Shown: positions 1-10,670, counted from the first letter of the stretch. The stretch is DNA of 64,000 nt from Serratia marcescens (GCF_006715005.1 NZ_VFMJ01000001.1:4464001-4528000); one strand, 5' to 3'. A program made the numbers and translations. The notes: generated from the sequence alone by a model not told the origin.

Positions 1-1822
1 ACAGCGCCACCGTTGTCGGCCGCGCGATATACCAAGCCAGCACCGTTTCATAGATTTCGCTCCAGAACGAATGGCGGTATTTCCCCTGGATACGCGAGTT
101 GGTCAGGCTGGCGTGGATCATGTGCGGCAGCACGTAAAGCGCGATCGCCAGCGCCGGCGCGAAGATGATGTAGGCATGCAGCAGCAAAAATGCCAGCGGG
201 GCGGTGAGGAAGATCAGCCGCGGAATGCCCGACAGGAAGTGCAGCATGGCGTTGGCGTAGCACAGGCGCTGCGCCAGTTTCAGCCCCTTGCCCAGCAGCG
301 GGTTGTCGAGCCGGAAGATCTGCACCATGCCGCGCGCCCAGCGAATGCGCTGGCCGATGTGTGCCGACAGGCTTTCGGTCGCCAGCCCGGCGGCCTGCGG
401 AATGCGGATATAGGCCGAGGTATGTCCACGCCGGTGCAAACGCAGCGAGGTATGGGCGTCTTCCGTGACGGTTTCCACCGCGATGCCGCCGATCTCGTCC
501 AGCGCGCTGCGGCGCAGGATGGCGCAAGAACCGCAGAAGAAGGTGGCGTCCCACATGTCGTTGCCGTCCTGCACCAGCCCGTAGAACAAGGTGCCCTCGT
601 TGGGCGTCTGGCGGAAACGCCCCAGGTTGCGCTCGAACGGGTCCGGCGAGAAGAAGTGGTGCGGGGTTTGCAGCATCGCCAGCTTTTTGTCTTTGAAGAA
701 CCAGCCCATGGTCAGTTGCAGGAAGGAACGCGTCGGGACGTGGTCGCAGTCGAAAATCGCCACGAAATCGCCGGTGGCCTGTTTCAGCGCATTGTTGATG
801 TTGCCGGCCTTGGCGTGTTCGTGGGTCGGCCTGGCGATGTATTTCACCCCCACTTCGGCGGCGAACGCCCGGAATTCGGGGCGATTGCCGTCGTCGAGGA
901 GATAGATATTCACCTTTTCCTTCGGCCAATCGATGCCCAGCGCCGCATAGAGGGTGGGCTTCACCACCCCGAGGTCTTCGTTATAGGTCGGCACCATCAG
1001 ATCGATGGTCGGCCAGGTGGTGCTGTCTTCGGGCAACGGTACCGGCTGGCGGTTAAGCGGCCAGATAGTCTGGAAATAGCCCAGCACCAGCACCACCCAG
1101 GCGTAGGTTTCCGCCACCAGCAGCAACAGGCCGCACACCAGACTGAGCGGATCGTCCCAGTTCAGCGTGGCAGTATAACGCCACCACAGATAGCGACAGG
1201 AGACGGTCAGCGACAGCACGATCAGCATCAACGCAGGCAAACGCCCCGGCACCCGGCGCACCACCATCGCGATCCCCCACAGCAACACGACGAATACGAA
1301 CTGCGCCGACAGATCGAACGGTTGCGAGATACACAGCATGGCGAGGATCGCCGCCAATACGCCGACCAGAATAAACAGCGCGCGCCGCAATCCACGGTTC
1401 ATGCGGCCGAGGCGCTCTACCGAGCGCTGTTCCACACCGGCGTTTTTCAGCCGCTGCGGCAGGCCCTGCAGCCAATCGGCATAGCGCTGTTGCAGGCGGC
1501 GCCAACCGGCGAAATAGTCGCGCTGTACCGGCGCGCGGCCGCTGCGAAACAGCAGCAGCCACAGGCCCTGCAGCAGATAGCGCAGCGCATCCGCCGGGCG
1601 CGGGCGTTCGGCGGACAGATGCGGGAACCAATAAGCGCGGCCGGCGCGCACGCGCTGCCAGGCCGGTGACTCGAAGCGCAACAGCATCCACCCCAGCGCC
1701 ACCAGCAGCGTGGCGAAAAAGGCCGTCAGCGCCGACGCGCCGTTGCGCCGATAGCCGCGGTAGCGCGTCTGCACCGCCTGACGCACCGGCGGCACCAGCA
1801 GCAGGCTCAGCACCCGGCTCAT
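1..1822 (-). CDS. bcsA: Cellulose synthase catalytic subunit BcsA (3' end off window)
   Basis: Inner-membrane family 2 glycosyltransferase that polymerises UDP-glucose into beta-1,4-glucan and extrudes it. About 607 codons are visible and the C-terminal part, including the PilZ domain that binds c-di-GMP, lies beyond the left edge. The GT2 signature is complete in what is seen: DDG near residue 310, DCD near 358-360, TED at 453-455 and QRIRW at 491-495. Hydrophobic segments lie before and after the catalytic domain. The ATG at 1822 overlaps the bcsQ stop in an ATGA, so translation is probably coupled. bcsB, bcsZ and bcsC would be expected further left but are not in the window. Confidence 0.97.
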   Translation of the reverse strand, partial: MSRVLSLLLVPPVRQAVQTRYRGYRRNGASALTAFFATLLVALGWMLLRFESPAWQRVRAGRAYWFPHLSAERPRPADALRYLLQGLWLLLFRSGRAPVQRDYFAGWRRLQQRYADWLQGLPQRLKNAGVEQRSVERLGRMNRGLRRALFILVGVLAAILAMLCISQPFDLSAQFVFVVLLWGIAMVVRRVPGRLPALMLIVLSLTVSCRYLWWRYTATLNWDDPLSLVCGLLLLVAETYAWVVLVLGYFQTIWPLNRQPVPLPEDSTTWPTIDLMVPTYNEDLGVVKPTLYAALGIDWPKEKVNIYLLDDGNRPEFRAFAAEVGVKYIARPTHEHAKAGNINNALKQATGDFVAIFDCDHVPTRSFLQLTMGWFFKDKKLAMLQTPHHFFSPDPFERNLGRFRQTPNEGTLFYGLVQDGNDMWDATFFCGSCAILRRSALDEIGGIAVETVTEDAHTSLRLHRRGHTSAYIRIPQAAGLATESLSAHIGQRIRWARGMVQIFRLDNPLLGKGLKLAQRLCYANAMLHFLSGIPRLIFLTAPLAFLLLHAYIIFAPALAIALYVLPHMIHASLTNSRIQGKYRHSFWSEIYETVLAWYIARPTTVAL

Positions 1823-2559
1823 GGCGCAACGCCCCGCTTGAGGTTGATCAGACACCAGTTGGCCAGCGTCAGCACTTCATCCGCTGCCAGACTCTCGGGA
1901 CGGTACTCGCCCAATGGCTGTTTGACCGCCAGCGCTTCCGCCAACGCTTCGTCGCGGTGGATCACCACCGGCAACAGGCCGCTCAGCGTTTGCAGCCACA
2001 GCTGATGCAGATCCTGCTGCAGCTGGCTGGCGGAGGAGTAGTGATTGACCAGGAAACGGCAGTCGTTCGGCAGCGTCTGCTGATGGAGCCGTACCTGACA
2101 GTTGGCGTCGGGGTTCAACAGCACGAACACGCTGTCGGCAAGCTGCAGCGCCTGCTGCGCCAGAACGCCGTCGCCGACCGGCACATCCAGCAGGATCCAG
2201 CGCTGCGGATCGCCGGCGATCAGTTGGCGCACATTGTCGCGCCAGCGTTCGGGCTGCTGCCGACACTGGTGCTGCACTTCCAGCCGTTCCGCCACATTCA
2301 GGCGACCAAACGGCAGAAAATCGAGGTTTTCACAATAACGCAGCGCGCCCTCCTGCCAGCCGCCGCCATCCTGTTCCGCGCGGGCCCAGCCGCGCGCCAG
2401 CTCGAACGGCGTGTTGAAATGCAGACGCAGCAGATTATCCGGCGTGAAATCGATCGCCAACACCGATTCACCCAGCTGCTGCAACGCCCAGGCGAGCGCC
2501 GCCGTGACCGACGTCGTCCCCATCCCACCCCGCAGCCCTTGCAGCGCAATCACCGGCAT
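1819..2559 (-). CDS. bcsQ: Cellulose biosynthesis protein BcsQ (MinD/ParA-like ATPase)
   Basis: A 246-residue MinD/ParA-family protein needed for assembly and polar placement of the cellulose secretion machine in enterobacteria. The deviant Walker A motif is at the N terminus (LRGGMGTTS, residues about 9-17), followed by a ParA-like core with DFTPDN near residue 40 and DVPVGD in the middle. It has the full length of the family, so it is not the truncated form found in some laboratory E. coli strains. It starts 3 bp after the bcsR stop and overlaps bcsA by 4 bp, giving an operon bcsR-bcsQ-bcsA. Confidence 0.95.
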   Translation of the reverse strand: MPVIALQGLRGGMGTTSVTAALAWALQQLGESVLAIDFTPDNLLRLHFNTPFELARGWARAEQDGGGWQEGALRYCENLDFLPFGRLNVAERLEVQHQCRQQPERWRDNVRQLIAGDPQRWILLDVPVGDGVLAQQALQLADSVFVLLNPDANCQVRLHQQTLPNDCRFLVNHYSSASQLQQDLHQLWLQTLSGLLPVVIHRDEALAEALAVKQPLGEYRPESLAADEVLTLANWCLINLKRGVAP

Positions 2560-2562
2560 AGA

Positions 2563-2754
2563 TCAGTGGCTCCCCGTGGTCAGCGCCAATTCGGCCAGCA
2601 GCGGCCAACGCGTCATCATTTGCGCCAATCGTTCCTGTCGCGAGATATCGACATAGCTTAATTTCGGCAATGAAAAAGCCTGGCTGAGCGCCTGCAGGTC
2701 ATCCTGACTCTCCCCAGGCGCCGCTGCACGAAAATGGGTGGGTGCGTTATTCAT
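2563..2754 (-). CDS. bcsR: Cellulose biosynthesis protein BcsR
   Basis: A 63-residue small protein at the head of the bcsRQA operon. It matches BcsR in size, position and the motif LPKLSYVDIS (about residues 30-39). In related bacteria BcsR partners BcsQ and BcsE at the cytosolic face of the cellulose synthase and is required for cellulose production. It has no membrane segment. Only 3 bp separate it from bcsQ. The upstream region is shared with the divergent bcsE gene. Confidence 0.93.
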   Translation of the reverse strand: MNNAPTHFRAAAPGESQDDLQALSQAFSLPKLSYVDISRQERLAQMMTRWPLLAELALTTGSH

Positions 2755-2943
2755 TCTTCCGCCTTGGCGAAAATAGGCTATGTTAATTAACTATAGCAAC
2801 GATACAAAAAGAGACAGGCAATAAGATGATTCTCAACAAATATTGTTGAATAGCGTCGGATATTTGTTATTGCCAGAGTAAAAATGGCTATCTTTAAATA
2901 TAAACGCCTTTAGTCGGCTTTCAACGAAAGTAGAGCACACCCT
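2755..2943. promoter_or_regulatory. Divergent bcsR/bcsE control region
   Basis: A 189-bp AT-rich gap that must hold the promoters of both bcs operons. It contains a perfect palindrome CAACAAATATTGTTG at 2834-2848. A wider inverted repeat, GGCAATAA (2817-2824) and TTATTGCC (2867-2874), flanks that palindrome asymmetrically. Which regulator binds is not evident from sequence. Confidence 0.55.
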
Positions 2944-4512
2944 ATGGCGCACTCTTTTTCTCTAGGCATTCGGCAGATTTGGGAAGAGCTGTCGGTGATG
3001 CAGGCCCCCGGGCTTTATTGGATCAATATCGACAGGCAAAGCGACGCCGCGTTGCTGTGCCGCCAGGTCATCGCCGCCCAGCCGGCCACCCACAAAGTCG
3101 CCCTGATCTGCAGCGGCGATAAACCCGAAAGCTTGCTGGCCGAGCTGGCTTCGCCTGCTTTGCAAAAGCTGCCGCTGTATCAATTACCGGAGAAAAAAGC
3201 CGCGCTGACGCAGTTGAGCGACGATCTGATGCGCGCCCTACGGCCGCAACATCGCTTACTTATCCTGCTGGCCCACGCCAGCCTGTGGCAAACCTTCACC
3301 ACCGAAGAGCTGCGCGAGTGGACGCGTACCCTCGCCGCCTGGCTGCGGCGGCAGGGCTGTACGCTGTTGATCCTCAGCCACGGCGGCGGCATCAATAAAC
3401 TCAAGGGGCAGCTCAGCGCTCAGCATCGCATCCTGAACGGCCTGTCCAGCCTGCAATGGCAGCAGGACAGCGCGCAGTATCTGGTGAACTGGTGGAGCAC
3501 CGAAAACGGCATCAACGCCAATCAGCTGCTGACGCTATACGCGGCACAGGGCGGCTGGCAGGGTGAAGATGAAAATAGCCAACCCTCCCCCACCGCCTTG
3601 CGCAGCGACGAAGGCCTGTATTTGGCCGAGCGCAGCATCCTGGAAGGTGCGCCGCCGCTGTCTGCCAACTGGCAACTGCTGGAAAGCAACGACGAGCTGG
3701 CGCAGCATGGCATGCTGCGGCTCTCGGCGACGTTGATTTTCGCGTTGTACCAAAGCGATCAAATCGATCACCTGGCGCACCAGATCCACACCCTGCGCCG
3801 CAGCCGCGGCAACGGGCTGAAAATCGCGGTGCGCGAGATGAGCGCCAGCCTGCGCTACAGCGACGAACGGCTGCTGCTGGCCTGCGGCGCCAACCTGATC
3901 GTGCCGCACGTCGCCCCGCTGTCGCGTTTTCTGACCATGCTGGAGGGCATCCAGGGGCAGCGCTTCTCACGCCATGTGCCCGCCGACATCGATGCGCTGC
4001 TGGCCGGTTTGCGCCCGCTGCAGCTTAAAGGCTATATGCGACCGGAACCGTTCAGCCAGGCGGTGCTTTCGCTGATGGGCAACACGCTGCTGCCCGAGGA
4101 CGGCAAAGGGGTGATGGTGGCGTTGCGCCCGGCCACCGGCCTGCGCGCCGAACAGGCGATGACCCTGTGCCACCTGCGGCGCTTCGGCGACGTGATGACC
4201 GTGGTGCAGGGGCGGCTGGTGTTGTTCCTCTCCACCTGCCGCATCAACGATTTGGATACCGCGCTGAAGTTCATCTTCCGCCTGCCGGTGGATGAAGCCT
4301 TCAGCAACCGGGTGGTGTGGCACCAAGACGTCGATATCATTTCGGAAATCAAGCGTATGGCCCAAGGGCGCTGGCAGATTTCGGCCACCGGCACCGCCGG
4401 CACCGCGCCGCGCCCCAGCGTGGCGGCGGCCGAGGTGCCCGCAGAACGGCGGCAGCCGGTCGCCTTCACGCTGTCGCTCGGCCCGCAGGAGGAACCGCAT
4501 GCTGAACCTTAA
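2944..4512 (+). CDS. bcsE: Cellulose biosynthesis c-di-GMP-binding protein BcsE
   Basis: A 522-residue cytosolic protein that binds c-di-GMP and boosts cellulose synthesis in enterobacteria. The GIL-domain RxGD signature is present as R413-F-G-D416, within HLRRFGDVM. The N-terminal half resembles the degenerate NTPase-like region of the family. The ATG at 2944 follows a weak AGAG ribosome site. It is the first gene of bcsEFG and overlaps bcsF by 14 bp. It is transcribed away from bcsRQA. Confidence 0.95.
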   Translation: MAHSFSLGIRQIWEELSVMQAPGLYWINIDRQSDAALLCRQVIAAQPATHKVALICSGDKPESLLAELASPALQKLPLYQLPEKKAALTQLSDDLMRALRPQHRLLILLAHASLWQTFTTEELREWTRTLAAWLRRQGCTLLILSHGGGINKLKGQLSAQHRILNGLSSLQWQQDSAQYLVNWWSTENGINANQLLTLYAAQGGWQGEDENSQPSPTALRSDEGLYLAERSILEGAPPLSANWQLLESNDELAQHGMLRLSATLIFALYQSDQIDHLAHQIHTLRRSRGNGLKIAVREMSASLRYSDERLLLACGANLIVPHVAPLSRFLTMLEGIQGQRFSRHVPADIDALLAGLRPLQLKGYMRPEPFSQAVLSLMGNTLLPEDGKGVMVALRPATGLRAEQAMTLCHLRRFGDVMTVVQGRLVLFLSTCRINDLDTALKFIFRLPVDEAFSNRVVWHQDVDIISEIKRMAQGRWQISATGTAGTAPRPSVAAAEVPAERRQPVAFTLSLGPQEEPHAEP

Positions 4513-4702
4513 CGACATCGTGCAACTGATCCTGCTGTGCGCGCTGATCTTCATCCCGCTGGGCTACGCCTTTCACCGGCGTTTTCCGCATTTGCGTCAA
4601 TACTGGCAAAACCTGTTGTTATCGCCGCGCTATTTGAAATCCGCCGGTTTGTGGGTGCGCACAGGCTCCTCATCTCAGATTAAACGTAAGAAGCAGCCAT
4701 GA
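4499..4702 (+). CDS. bcsF: Small membrane protein BcsF
   Basis: A 67-residue protein with a single N-terminal membrane helix (about residues 6-24, LIFIPLGYAF) and a basic cytoplasmic tail ending in KRKKQP. This is the BcsF family, which anchors BcsE and works with BcsG to decorate cellulose. It begins inside the end of bcsE, and its TGA overlaps the bcsG ATG in an ATGA. The tight overlaps on both sides argue for coupled translation. It is easily missed because the same frame stays open upstream. Confidence 0.92.
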   Translation: MLNLNDIVQLILLCALIFIPLGYAFHRRFPHLRQYWQNLLLSPRYLKSAGLWVRTGSSSQIKRKKQP

Positions 4703-6354
4703 ATCCAAACTCGAAGACGCAATCCGATAACGCTCTGTGGCGCTACTGGCGTGGGCTGGGCGGCTGGAACCTCTACTTTCTGGCCAAATTCGCCCTGCTG
4801 TGGTTCGGCTATCTGAATTTCCACGCGCTGCCAAACCTGGTGTTCATGGCATTTCTGCTGATGCCGATCCCCTCACAGCGCCTGCACCGCTGGCGCCACT
4901 ACCTCGCTATCCCGATCGGCATCGCGCTGTTCTACCACGATACCTGGTTGCCGGGCATCAACAGCATTCTCAGCCAGGGATCGCAGCTGACCGGCTTCAG
5001 CGCCCAGTATCTGCTGGAACTGACCAACCGCTTCATCAACTGGCAGATGGTCGGCGCCGCCTTCGTGCTGATTATCGCCTACCTGTTCGTCGCGCAGTGG
5101 ATACGCGTCACGGTGTTCACCGTGGCGGCGCTGGTGTGGCTTAATATCGTCAACATCGCCGGGCCGGCGATCTCACTGCTGCCCGCCACCTCTACGGCCT
5201 CGGCCGGTGCCGCCAATACGCCGGCCACGTCCGCACCGGCGGCGGGGGACAGCGCGCCGGCAGACAGCCTCCCGCCGACCAGCGCCAACCTGACGGCCTA
5301 CCTGAATCAGTTCTACGAGCGGGAAAAAGGCCGCGCCACCGCGTTCCCGGCCACCTTGCCCGCCGACGCCCAGCCGTTCGATCTGCTGGTGATCAACATC
5401 TGTTCGCTGGCCTGGGCCGATATGGAGGCGGTCAACCTGCAGAATCACCCGCTGTGGTCGAAGATGGACATCATGTTCGACAGCTTCAACTCGGCCACCG
5501 CCTACAGCGGCCCGGCGGCCATCCGCCTGCTGCGCGCCAGCTGCGGCCAGCTTTCGCATCACGATCTGTACCAGCCGGTGAACCAGCAGTGTTACCTGTT
5601 CGACAACCTGGCGAAGCTCGGCTTCAAGGAACAGCTGATGCTCGATCACTCCGGGGTATTCGGCAACTTCCTGAAAGAGCTGCGCGAACAGGGCGATATG
5701 CAGGCACCGCTGATGTCGCAGGCCGGCATCGGCAACGAGCTGACGTCGTTCGACGGTGAACCGATTTATAACGATCTCGAATTGCTGACCCGCTGGCTGG
5801 ATCAGCAGCAAAAAGCCGGCGACGGCCGCACCGCCACCTTCTTCAACATCATTCCGCTGCACGACGGCAACCGCTTCGTCGGCGCCAACAAGAGCGCCGA
5901 CTACCAACCGCGCGCGCAGAAGTTGTTCGATCAGCTGAACACCTTCCTCGATCAGCTGGAGAAATCCGGCCGCAAAGTAGTGGTGGTGATCGTGCCGGAA
6001 CACGGGGCGGCGTTGGTGGGCGACAAGATGCAAATGTCCGGCCTGCGCGACATCCCCAGCCCGAACATCACCCATACGCCGGTCGGCATCAAACTGGTGG
6101 GCATGAAGGCGCCGCATCAGGGCAGTCCGTTGCAGATCAAGACGCCGAGCAGCTATCTGGCGCTGTCGGAACTGGTGTCGCGCCTGGTGGACGGCAAAGT
6201 GTTCAGCGAGTCCAGCGTCGACTGGCAGGCGCTGACGCAGGGGCTGCCACAGACCCCGGTCATCTCCGAAAATGACAACGCCATCGTCATGCAATATCAG
6301 GGCAAACCCTACATTCGCTTGAACGGCGGTGACTGGGTGCCTTATCCGCAATAA
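4699..6354 (+). CDS. bcsG: Cellulose phosphoethanolamine transferase BcsG
   Basis: A 551-residue inner-membrane enzyme that transfers phosphoethanolamine from lipids to cellulose in the periplasm. It has four or five membrane segments in the first 170 residues, a low-complexity Ala/Thr/Pro-rich linker (about residues 160-195), then an alkaline-phosphatase-fold catalytic domain. NSATAYSGPAAIRLL holds the nucleophile-serine region, and VIVPEHGAAL supplies metal-binding residues. It is the last gene of bcsEFG, and a strong terminator follows within 20 bp. Confidence 0.95.
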   Translation: MNPNSKTQSDNALWRYWRGLGGWNLYFLAKFALLWFGYLNFHALPNLVFMAFLLMPIPSQRLHRWRHYLAIPIGIALFYHDTWLPGINSILSQGSQLTGFSAQYLLELTNRFINWQMVGAAFVLIIAYLFVAQWIRVTVFTVAALVWLNIVNIAGPAISLLPATSTASAGAANTPATSAPAAGDSAPADSLPPTSANLTAYLNQFYEREKGRATAFPATLPADAQPFDLLVINICSLAWADMEAVNLQNHPLWSKMDIMFDSFNSATAYSGPAAIRLLRASCGQLSHHDLYQPVNQQCYLFDNLAKLGFKEQLMLDHSGVFGNFLKELREQGDMQAPLMSQAGIGNELTSFDGEPIYNDLELLTRWLDQQQKAGDGRTATFFNIIPLHDGNRFVGANKSADYQPRAQKLFDQLNTFLDQLEKSGRKVVVVIVPEHGAALVGDKMQMSGLRDIPSPNITHTPVGIKLVGMKAPHQGSPLQIKTPSSYLALSELVSRLVDGKVFSESSVDWQALTQGLPQTPVISENDNAIVMQYQGKPYIRLNGGDWVPYPQ

Positions 6355-6371
6355 ACGCGGCTTCATCAACC

Positions 6372-6400
6372 AAAGCACGCCGCCGGCGTGCTTTTTTTTA
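6372..6400 (+). terminator. Rho-independent terminator of bcsEFG
   Basis: Ten-bp perfect stem AAAGCACGCC / GGCGTGCTTT with a GCC loop, followed by a T run (6392-6399), 18 bp after the bcsG stop. Confidence 0.92.
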
Positions 6401-6589
6401 GGGTTTTTATAATAAAAAACGGCGGCGCTTATCGGGCAAAAAAACGTTATTAATAACAAGTCGTTAAATTCTATTATTCGACAATTATCAATATAAGAAG
6501 ATTCTTAAAAAATAACATTTACTAAACCTGGCGAGGACATTCATTAAAATAGCGGCTTATGACGACTGCTTATTGATCAACCCTTTGAT

Positions 6590-6623
6590 TGAATAATAAA
6601 AAACGCCGGCATTATGCCGGCGT
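6590..6623 (-). terminator. Rho-independent terminator of the dpp operon
   Basis: Stem ACGCCGGCAT / ATGCCGGCGT (6603-6612, 6614-6623), followed on the minus strand by a T-rich run, just after dppF. The rest of the bcsG-dppF gap (6401-6589) is AT-rich and shows no gene. Confidence 0.88.
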
Positions 6624-6649
6624 GAGTTTACGCAATGCCATCCGATGCC

Positions 6650-7635
6650 TTATGCCCCCGGATGTTCGTCCTGATCGACCGCGAAGCAGGCCACCATCTG
6701 CTCACCGTACTGCTTCAGCTGCGGCTGCAGCTGCACGCAGGTGCCGAAAGCGCGGCGGCAGCGGGCGTTGAACGCACAGCCCGGCGGCGGGTTCATCGGG
6801 CTGGGCAGTTCGCCGGTCAGCTTGATGCGCTCGCGGCGCATATCCGGGTTCAACCGCGGCGTCGCCGACAGCAGCGCCTGGGTGTAAGGATGGCGCGGGT
6901 TGTTGAAGATCGCCTCTTTGCTGCCCTTTTCCACGCAGCGACCGAGGTACATCACCATCACCTCGTCGGCGATGTGTTCCACCACCGACAGATCGTGCGA
7001 GATGAACACATAGGACAGCCCCAGCTCCTGCTGCAGATCCATCATCAGGTTCAGCACCTGCGCGCGCACCGACACGTCCAATGCCGACACCGGCTCATCG
7101 GCGATCACCACGTCCGGGTTCAGCATCAGCCCGCGGGCGATGGCGATACGCTGACGCTGGCCGCCGGAGAACATGTGCGGGTAGCGGTCATAATGCTCGG
7201 TCTTCAGGCCGACCTTCGCCATCATCTCCAGCGCTTTTTCCCGCCGTTCGGCGGCGCTGAGCGAGGTATTGATCAACAACGGCTCCTCGAGGATCTGCCC
7301 GACCTTCTTGCGCGGGTTGAGCGATCCGTAAGGATTCTGGAACACGATTTGGATCTTCTGACGCCGCAGTTTCTCGGCCGAGACGTCCGGCTTCAGCAGA
7401 TCCTGCCCCTGGTAGTACAGCTCGCCGCCGGTCGGCACTTCGATCATCGTCAGCAGGCGGCCGAGCGTCGATTTGCCGCAGCCCGATTCGCCGACCACCG
7501 CCAGCGTTTTGCCGCGCTCCAGGGTGAAGGACACGCCGTCGAGCGCCTTGACCAGCCGCTCCGGCGCGAACAGGCCCTTTTTCACCGGGTAATGCTTCTT
7601 CAGGTCAATCGCCTGCAGTAAAGGTTGATTCTGGC

Positions 7636-7639
<4 letters not shown>
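6650..7639 (-). CDS. dppF: Dipeptide ABC transporter ATP-binding subunit DppF
   Basis: A 329-residue ATPase of the Dpp/Opp family, one of the two nucleotide-binding subunits that power dipeptide and haem-precursor uptake. Walker A is GESGCGKST (about residue 50). The signature [15 protein letters not shown] and Walker [12 protein letters not shown] are intact. The C-terminal oligopeptide-transporter extension carries the Cys cluster ([10 protein letters not shown]...C) that binds Fe-S in DppF/OppF homologues. Its start overlaps the dppD stop by 4 bp. It is the last gene of dppABCDF. Confidence 0.95.
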
Positions 7640-8616
<977 letters not shown>

Positions 8617-8631
8617 CTCTCTCGTCCTCTG

Positions 8632-9534
8632 TTACTGCTTGAGTTTGGGGTCGAGAGCGTCACGCAAACCGTCCCCCATCAGGTTAAATGCCAGCACCGT
8701 CAGCAGGATCGCCACGCCGGGGAAGGTCACTACCCACCAGGCGCTTTGCGCGAACTGCAGCACGTCGGAGAGCATGGTGCCCCACTCCGGCGTCGGCGGT
8801 TGCGCGCCCATGCCCAGGAAGCCGAGAGCGGCCATGTCCAGAATGGCGTTCGAGAAACCGAGAGAAGCCTGAACGATCAAGGGCGCCAGGCAGTTAGGCA
8901 GAATGTTGACGAACATCTGACGCAGCGCACCGGCGCCCGCCACCCGCGAAGCGGTGACGTAATCGCGGTTCACTTCCGCCAGCACCGCCGCGCGCGTCAG
9001 ACGCACATAGTGCGGCAAGGCGACGAAGGTCAGCGCCAGCGAGGCGTTGACGATCGACGGCCCGAATACCGCCACCAGCACCAACGCCAGCAGCAGGCTC
9101 GGCAGGGCCAGCATGATGTCGACGACGCGCATGATCACCGCGTCCACCGCGCCGCCGAAGTAGCCGGCCAGCAGGCCGAGCACCACGCCCATGATCAGCG
9201 ACAGCACCACCACCAGGCAGCCGACCAGCAGCGACAGGCGCGCACCGTACATCAGGCGCGACAACACGTCGCGGCCCACGTCGTCGGTACCGAGGAGATA
9301 TTGCCAGCTGCCGCCCTCTTGCCACACCGGCGGCTTGAGCAGCGCGTCGCGGAACTGGTCCGCCGGCGCATGCGGCGCCAGCACCCCGGCGCCGAGCGCG
9401 ATCACCAGCATCAGAACGATATACACCAGGCCGACCACGGCCCCTTTATTGCGCTTGAAATAGTGCCAGAACTCCTGAAACGGGGTCATTGGCTTCGGCG
9501 CACCTTTAACTGCAGACTCAGTGATTTGAGACAT
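8632..9534 (-). CDS. dppC: Dipeptide ABC transporter permease DppC
   Basis: A 300-residue inner-membrane permease with about six helices. The first follows a short cytoplasmic arm (VGLVYIVLMLVIALGAGV). The binding-protein-dependent transport EAA loop is present (EVNRDYVTASRVAGAGALR region). It forms the translocation pore with DppB. It lies 11 bp downstream of dppB in the same operon. Confidence 0.95.
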   Translation of the reverse strand: MSQITESAVKGAPKPMTPFQEFWHYFKRNKGAVVGLVYIVLMLVIALGAGVLAPHAPADQFRDALLKPPVWQEGGSWQYLLGTDDVGRDVLSRLMYGARLSLLVGCLVVVLSLIMGVVLGLLAGYFGGAVDAVIMRVVDIMLALPSLLLALVLVAVFGPSIVNASLALTFVALPHYVRLTRAAVLAEVNRDYVTASRVAGAGALRQMFVNILPNCLAPLIVQASLGFSNAILDMAALGFLGMGAQPPTPEWGTMLSDVLQFAQSAWWVVTFPGVAILLTVLAFNLMGDGLRDALDPKLKQ

Positions 9535-9545
9535 GAGAGCGCCCC

Positions 9546-10565
9546 TTATTTCTTGTGGCGAATACGCGGGTTGACCACGCCGTAGAGCACGTCTACCAGC
9601 AGGTTAACCAGAATGATCATACAGGCGACCAGCAACACCCCGCCCTGCACCACCGGGTAATCGCGGCGCTGCAGCGCGTCGATCAGCCAGCGGCCCAGTC
9701 CCGGCCAGGAGAAGATGGTTTCGGTCAGAATGGCGCCGGCCAGCATGGTGCCGACCTGCAGCCCGATCACCGTCACCACCGGCAGCAGCGCGTTGCGCAG
9801 CGCGTGAACGACGATCACCCGCATGCGGCTCACGCCCTTGGCGCGCGCGGTGCGGATATAGTCTTCGCCCAACACTTCCAACATCGAGGAGCGGGTCATG
9901 CGCACGATCACCGCCAGCGGGATGGTGCCCAGCACGATAGCCGGCAGGATCATGTGCATCACCGCGTCGATAAAGTCGCCCGGCTCGCCCCAGATCAGGG
10001 TGTCTATCAGCATGAAGCCGGTCAGCGGATGGCTGTCGTCGAGGAATACCGTGTCGCTGATGCGCCCCGACACCGGCGTCAGGTTAAGCTGCACCGACAC
10101 CAGCATGATCAGCATCATGCCCCACCAGAAAATCGGCATCGAATAGCCGGTCAGCGAGATGCCCACCGCCGTGTGATCGAAGACCGAGCCGCGTTTGACC
10201 GCCGCCAGCACCCCAACCGGGATGCCTACCAGCACCGCGAAAAGCATCGCGCAGAAGCCCAGCTCCAGCGTGGCCTGAAAGCGCGGAACGAACTCGCTCC
10301 AGACGGAGATGCGACTTTTGAGTGAGGTGCCCAGATCGCCGTGCAGCACGTTGGACACGTAGGAGAAATATTGTTGATAGAGCGGCTTGTCCAGCCCCAT
10401 TTCCGCCATCAGCTGCGCGTGGCGCTCGGCGGAGATACCGCGTTCCCCGGCCATGATGGTCACCGGGTCGCCGGGGATCATATGGACGAATGCAAAAGTC
10501 AGCAAGGTAATGCCGATAAACGTTGGGATAACTAACCCCAAACGTCGGAGTATGAACTGCAACAT
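9546..10565 (-). CDS. dppB: Dipeptide ABC transporter permease DppB
   Basis: A 339-residue permease with the OppB/DppB N-terminal signature (MLQFILRRLGLVIPTF) and the conserved EAA loop GEDYIRTARAKGVSRMRV. An upstream extension to 10601 is open, but the ATG at 10565 gives the 339-residue length and the N terminus of E. coli DppB, so it is preferred. A 170-bp gap with a strong hairpin separates it from dppA, as in other enterobacteria. Confidence 0.95.
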   Translation of the reverse strand: MLQFILRRLGLVIPTFIGITLLTFAFVHMIPGDPVTIMAGERGISAERHAQLMAEMGLDKPLYQQYFSYVSNVLHGDLGTSLKSRISVWSEFVPRFQATLELGFCAMLFAVLVGIPVGVLAAVKRGSVFDHTAVGISLTGYSMPIFWWGMMLIMLVSVQLNLTPVSGRISDTVFLDDSHPLTGFMLIDTLIWGEPGDFIDAVMHMILPAIVLGTIPLAVIVRMTRSSMLEVLGEDYIRTARAKGVSRMRVIVVHALRNALLPVVTVIGLQVGTMLAGAILTETIFSWPGLGRWLIDALQRRDYPVVQGGVLLVACMIILVNLLVDVLYGVVNPRIRHKK

Positions 10566-10670
10566 ATCCCGAACTCTCTGTATCAATGCCCGGCAGCTCA
10601 TCGTCCGCCAGGCTTATTAACGCTCACATGCCTTTGAACGATTCGACGGCCATACGCCGGAGACTGGTCA

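Noticed and set aside
71-1669. 532-codon open frame on the plus strand opposite bcsA
   Set aside because: It is antisense to a clear bcsA frame with all GT2 motifs, and its product is Arg/Gln-rich without domains; typical high-GC shadow.
5173-6459. 428-codon minus-strand frame opposite bcsG
   Set aside because: Antisense shadow of bcsG that also crosses its terminator; no recognisable domain.
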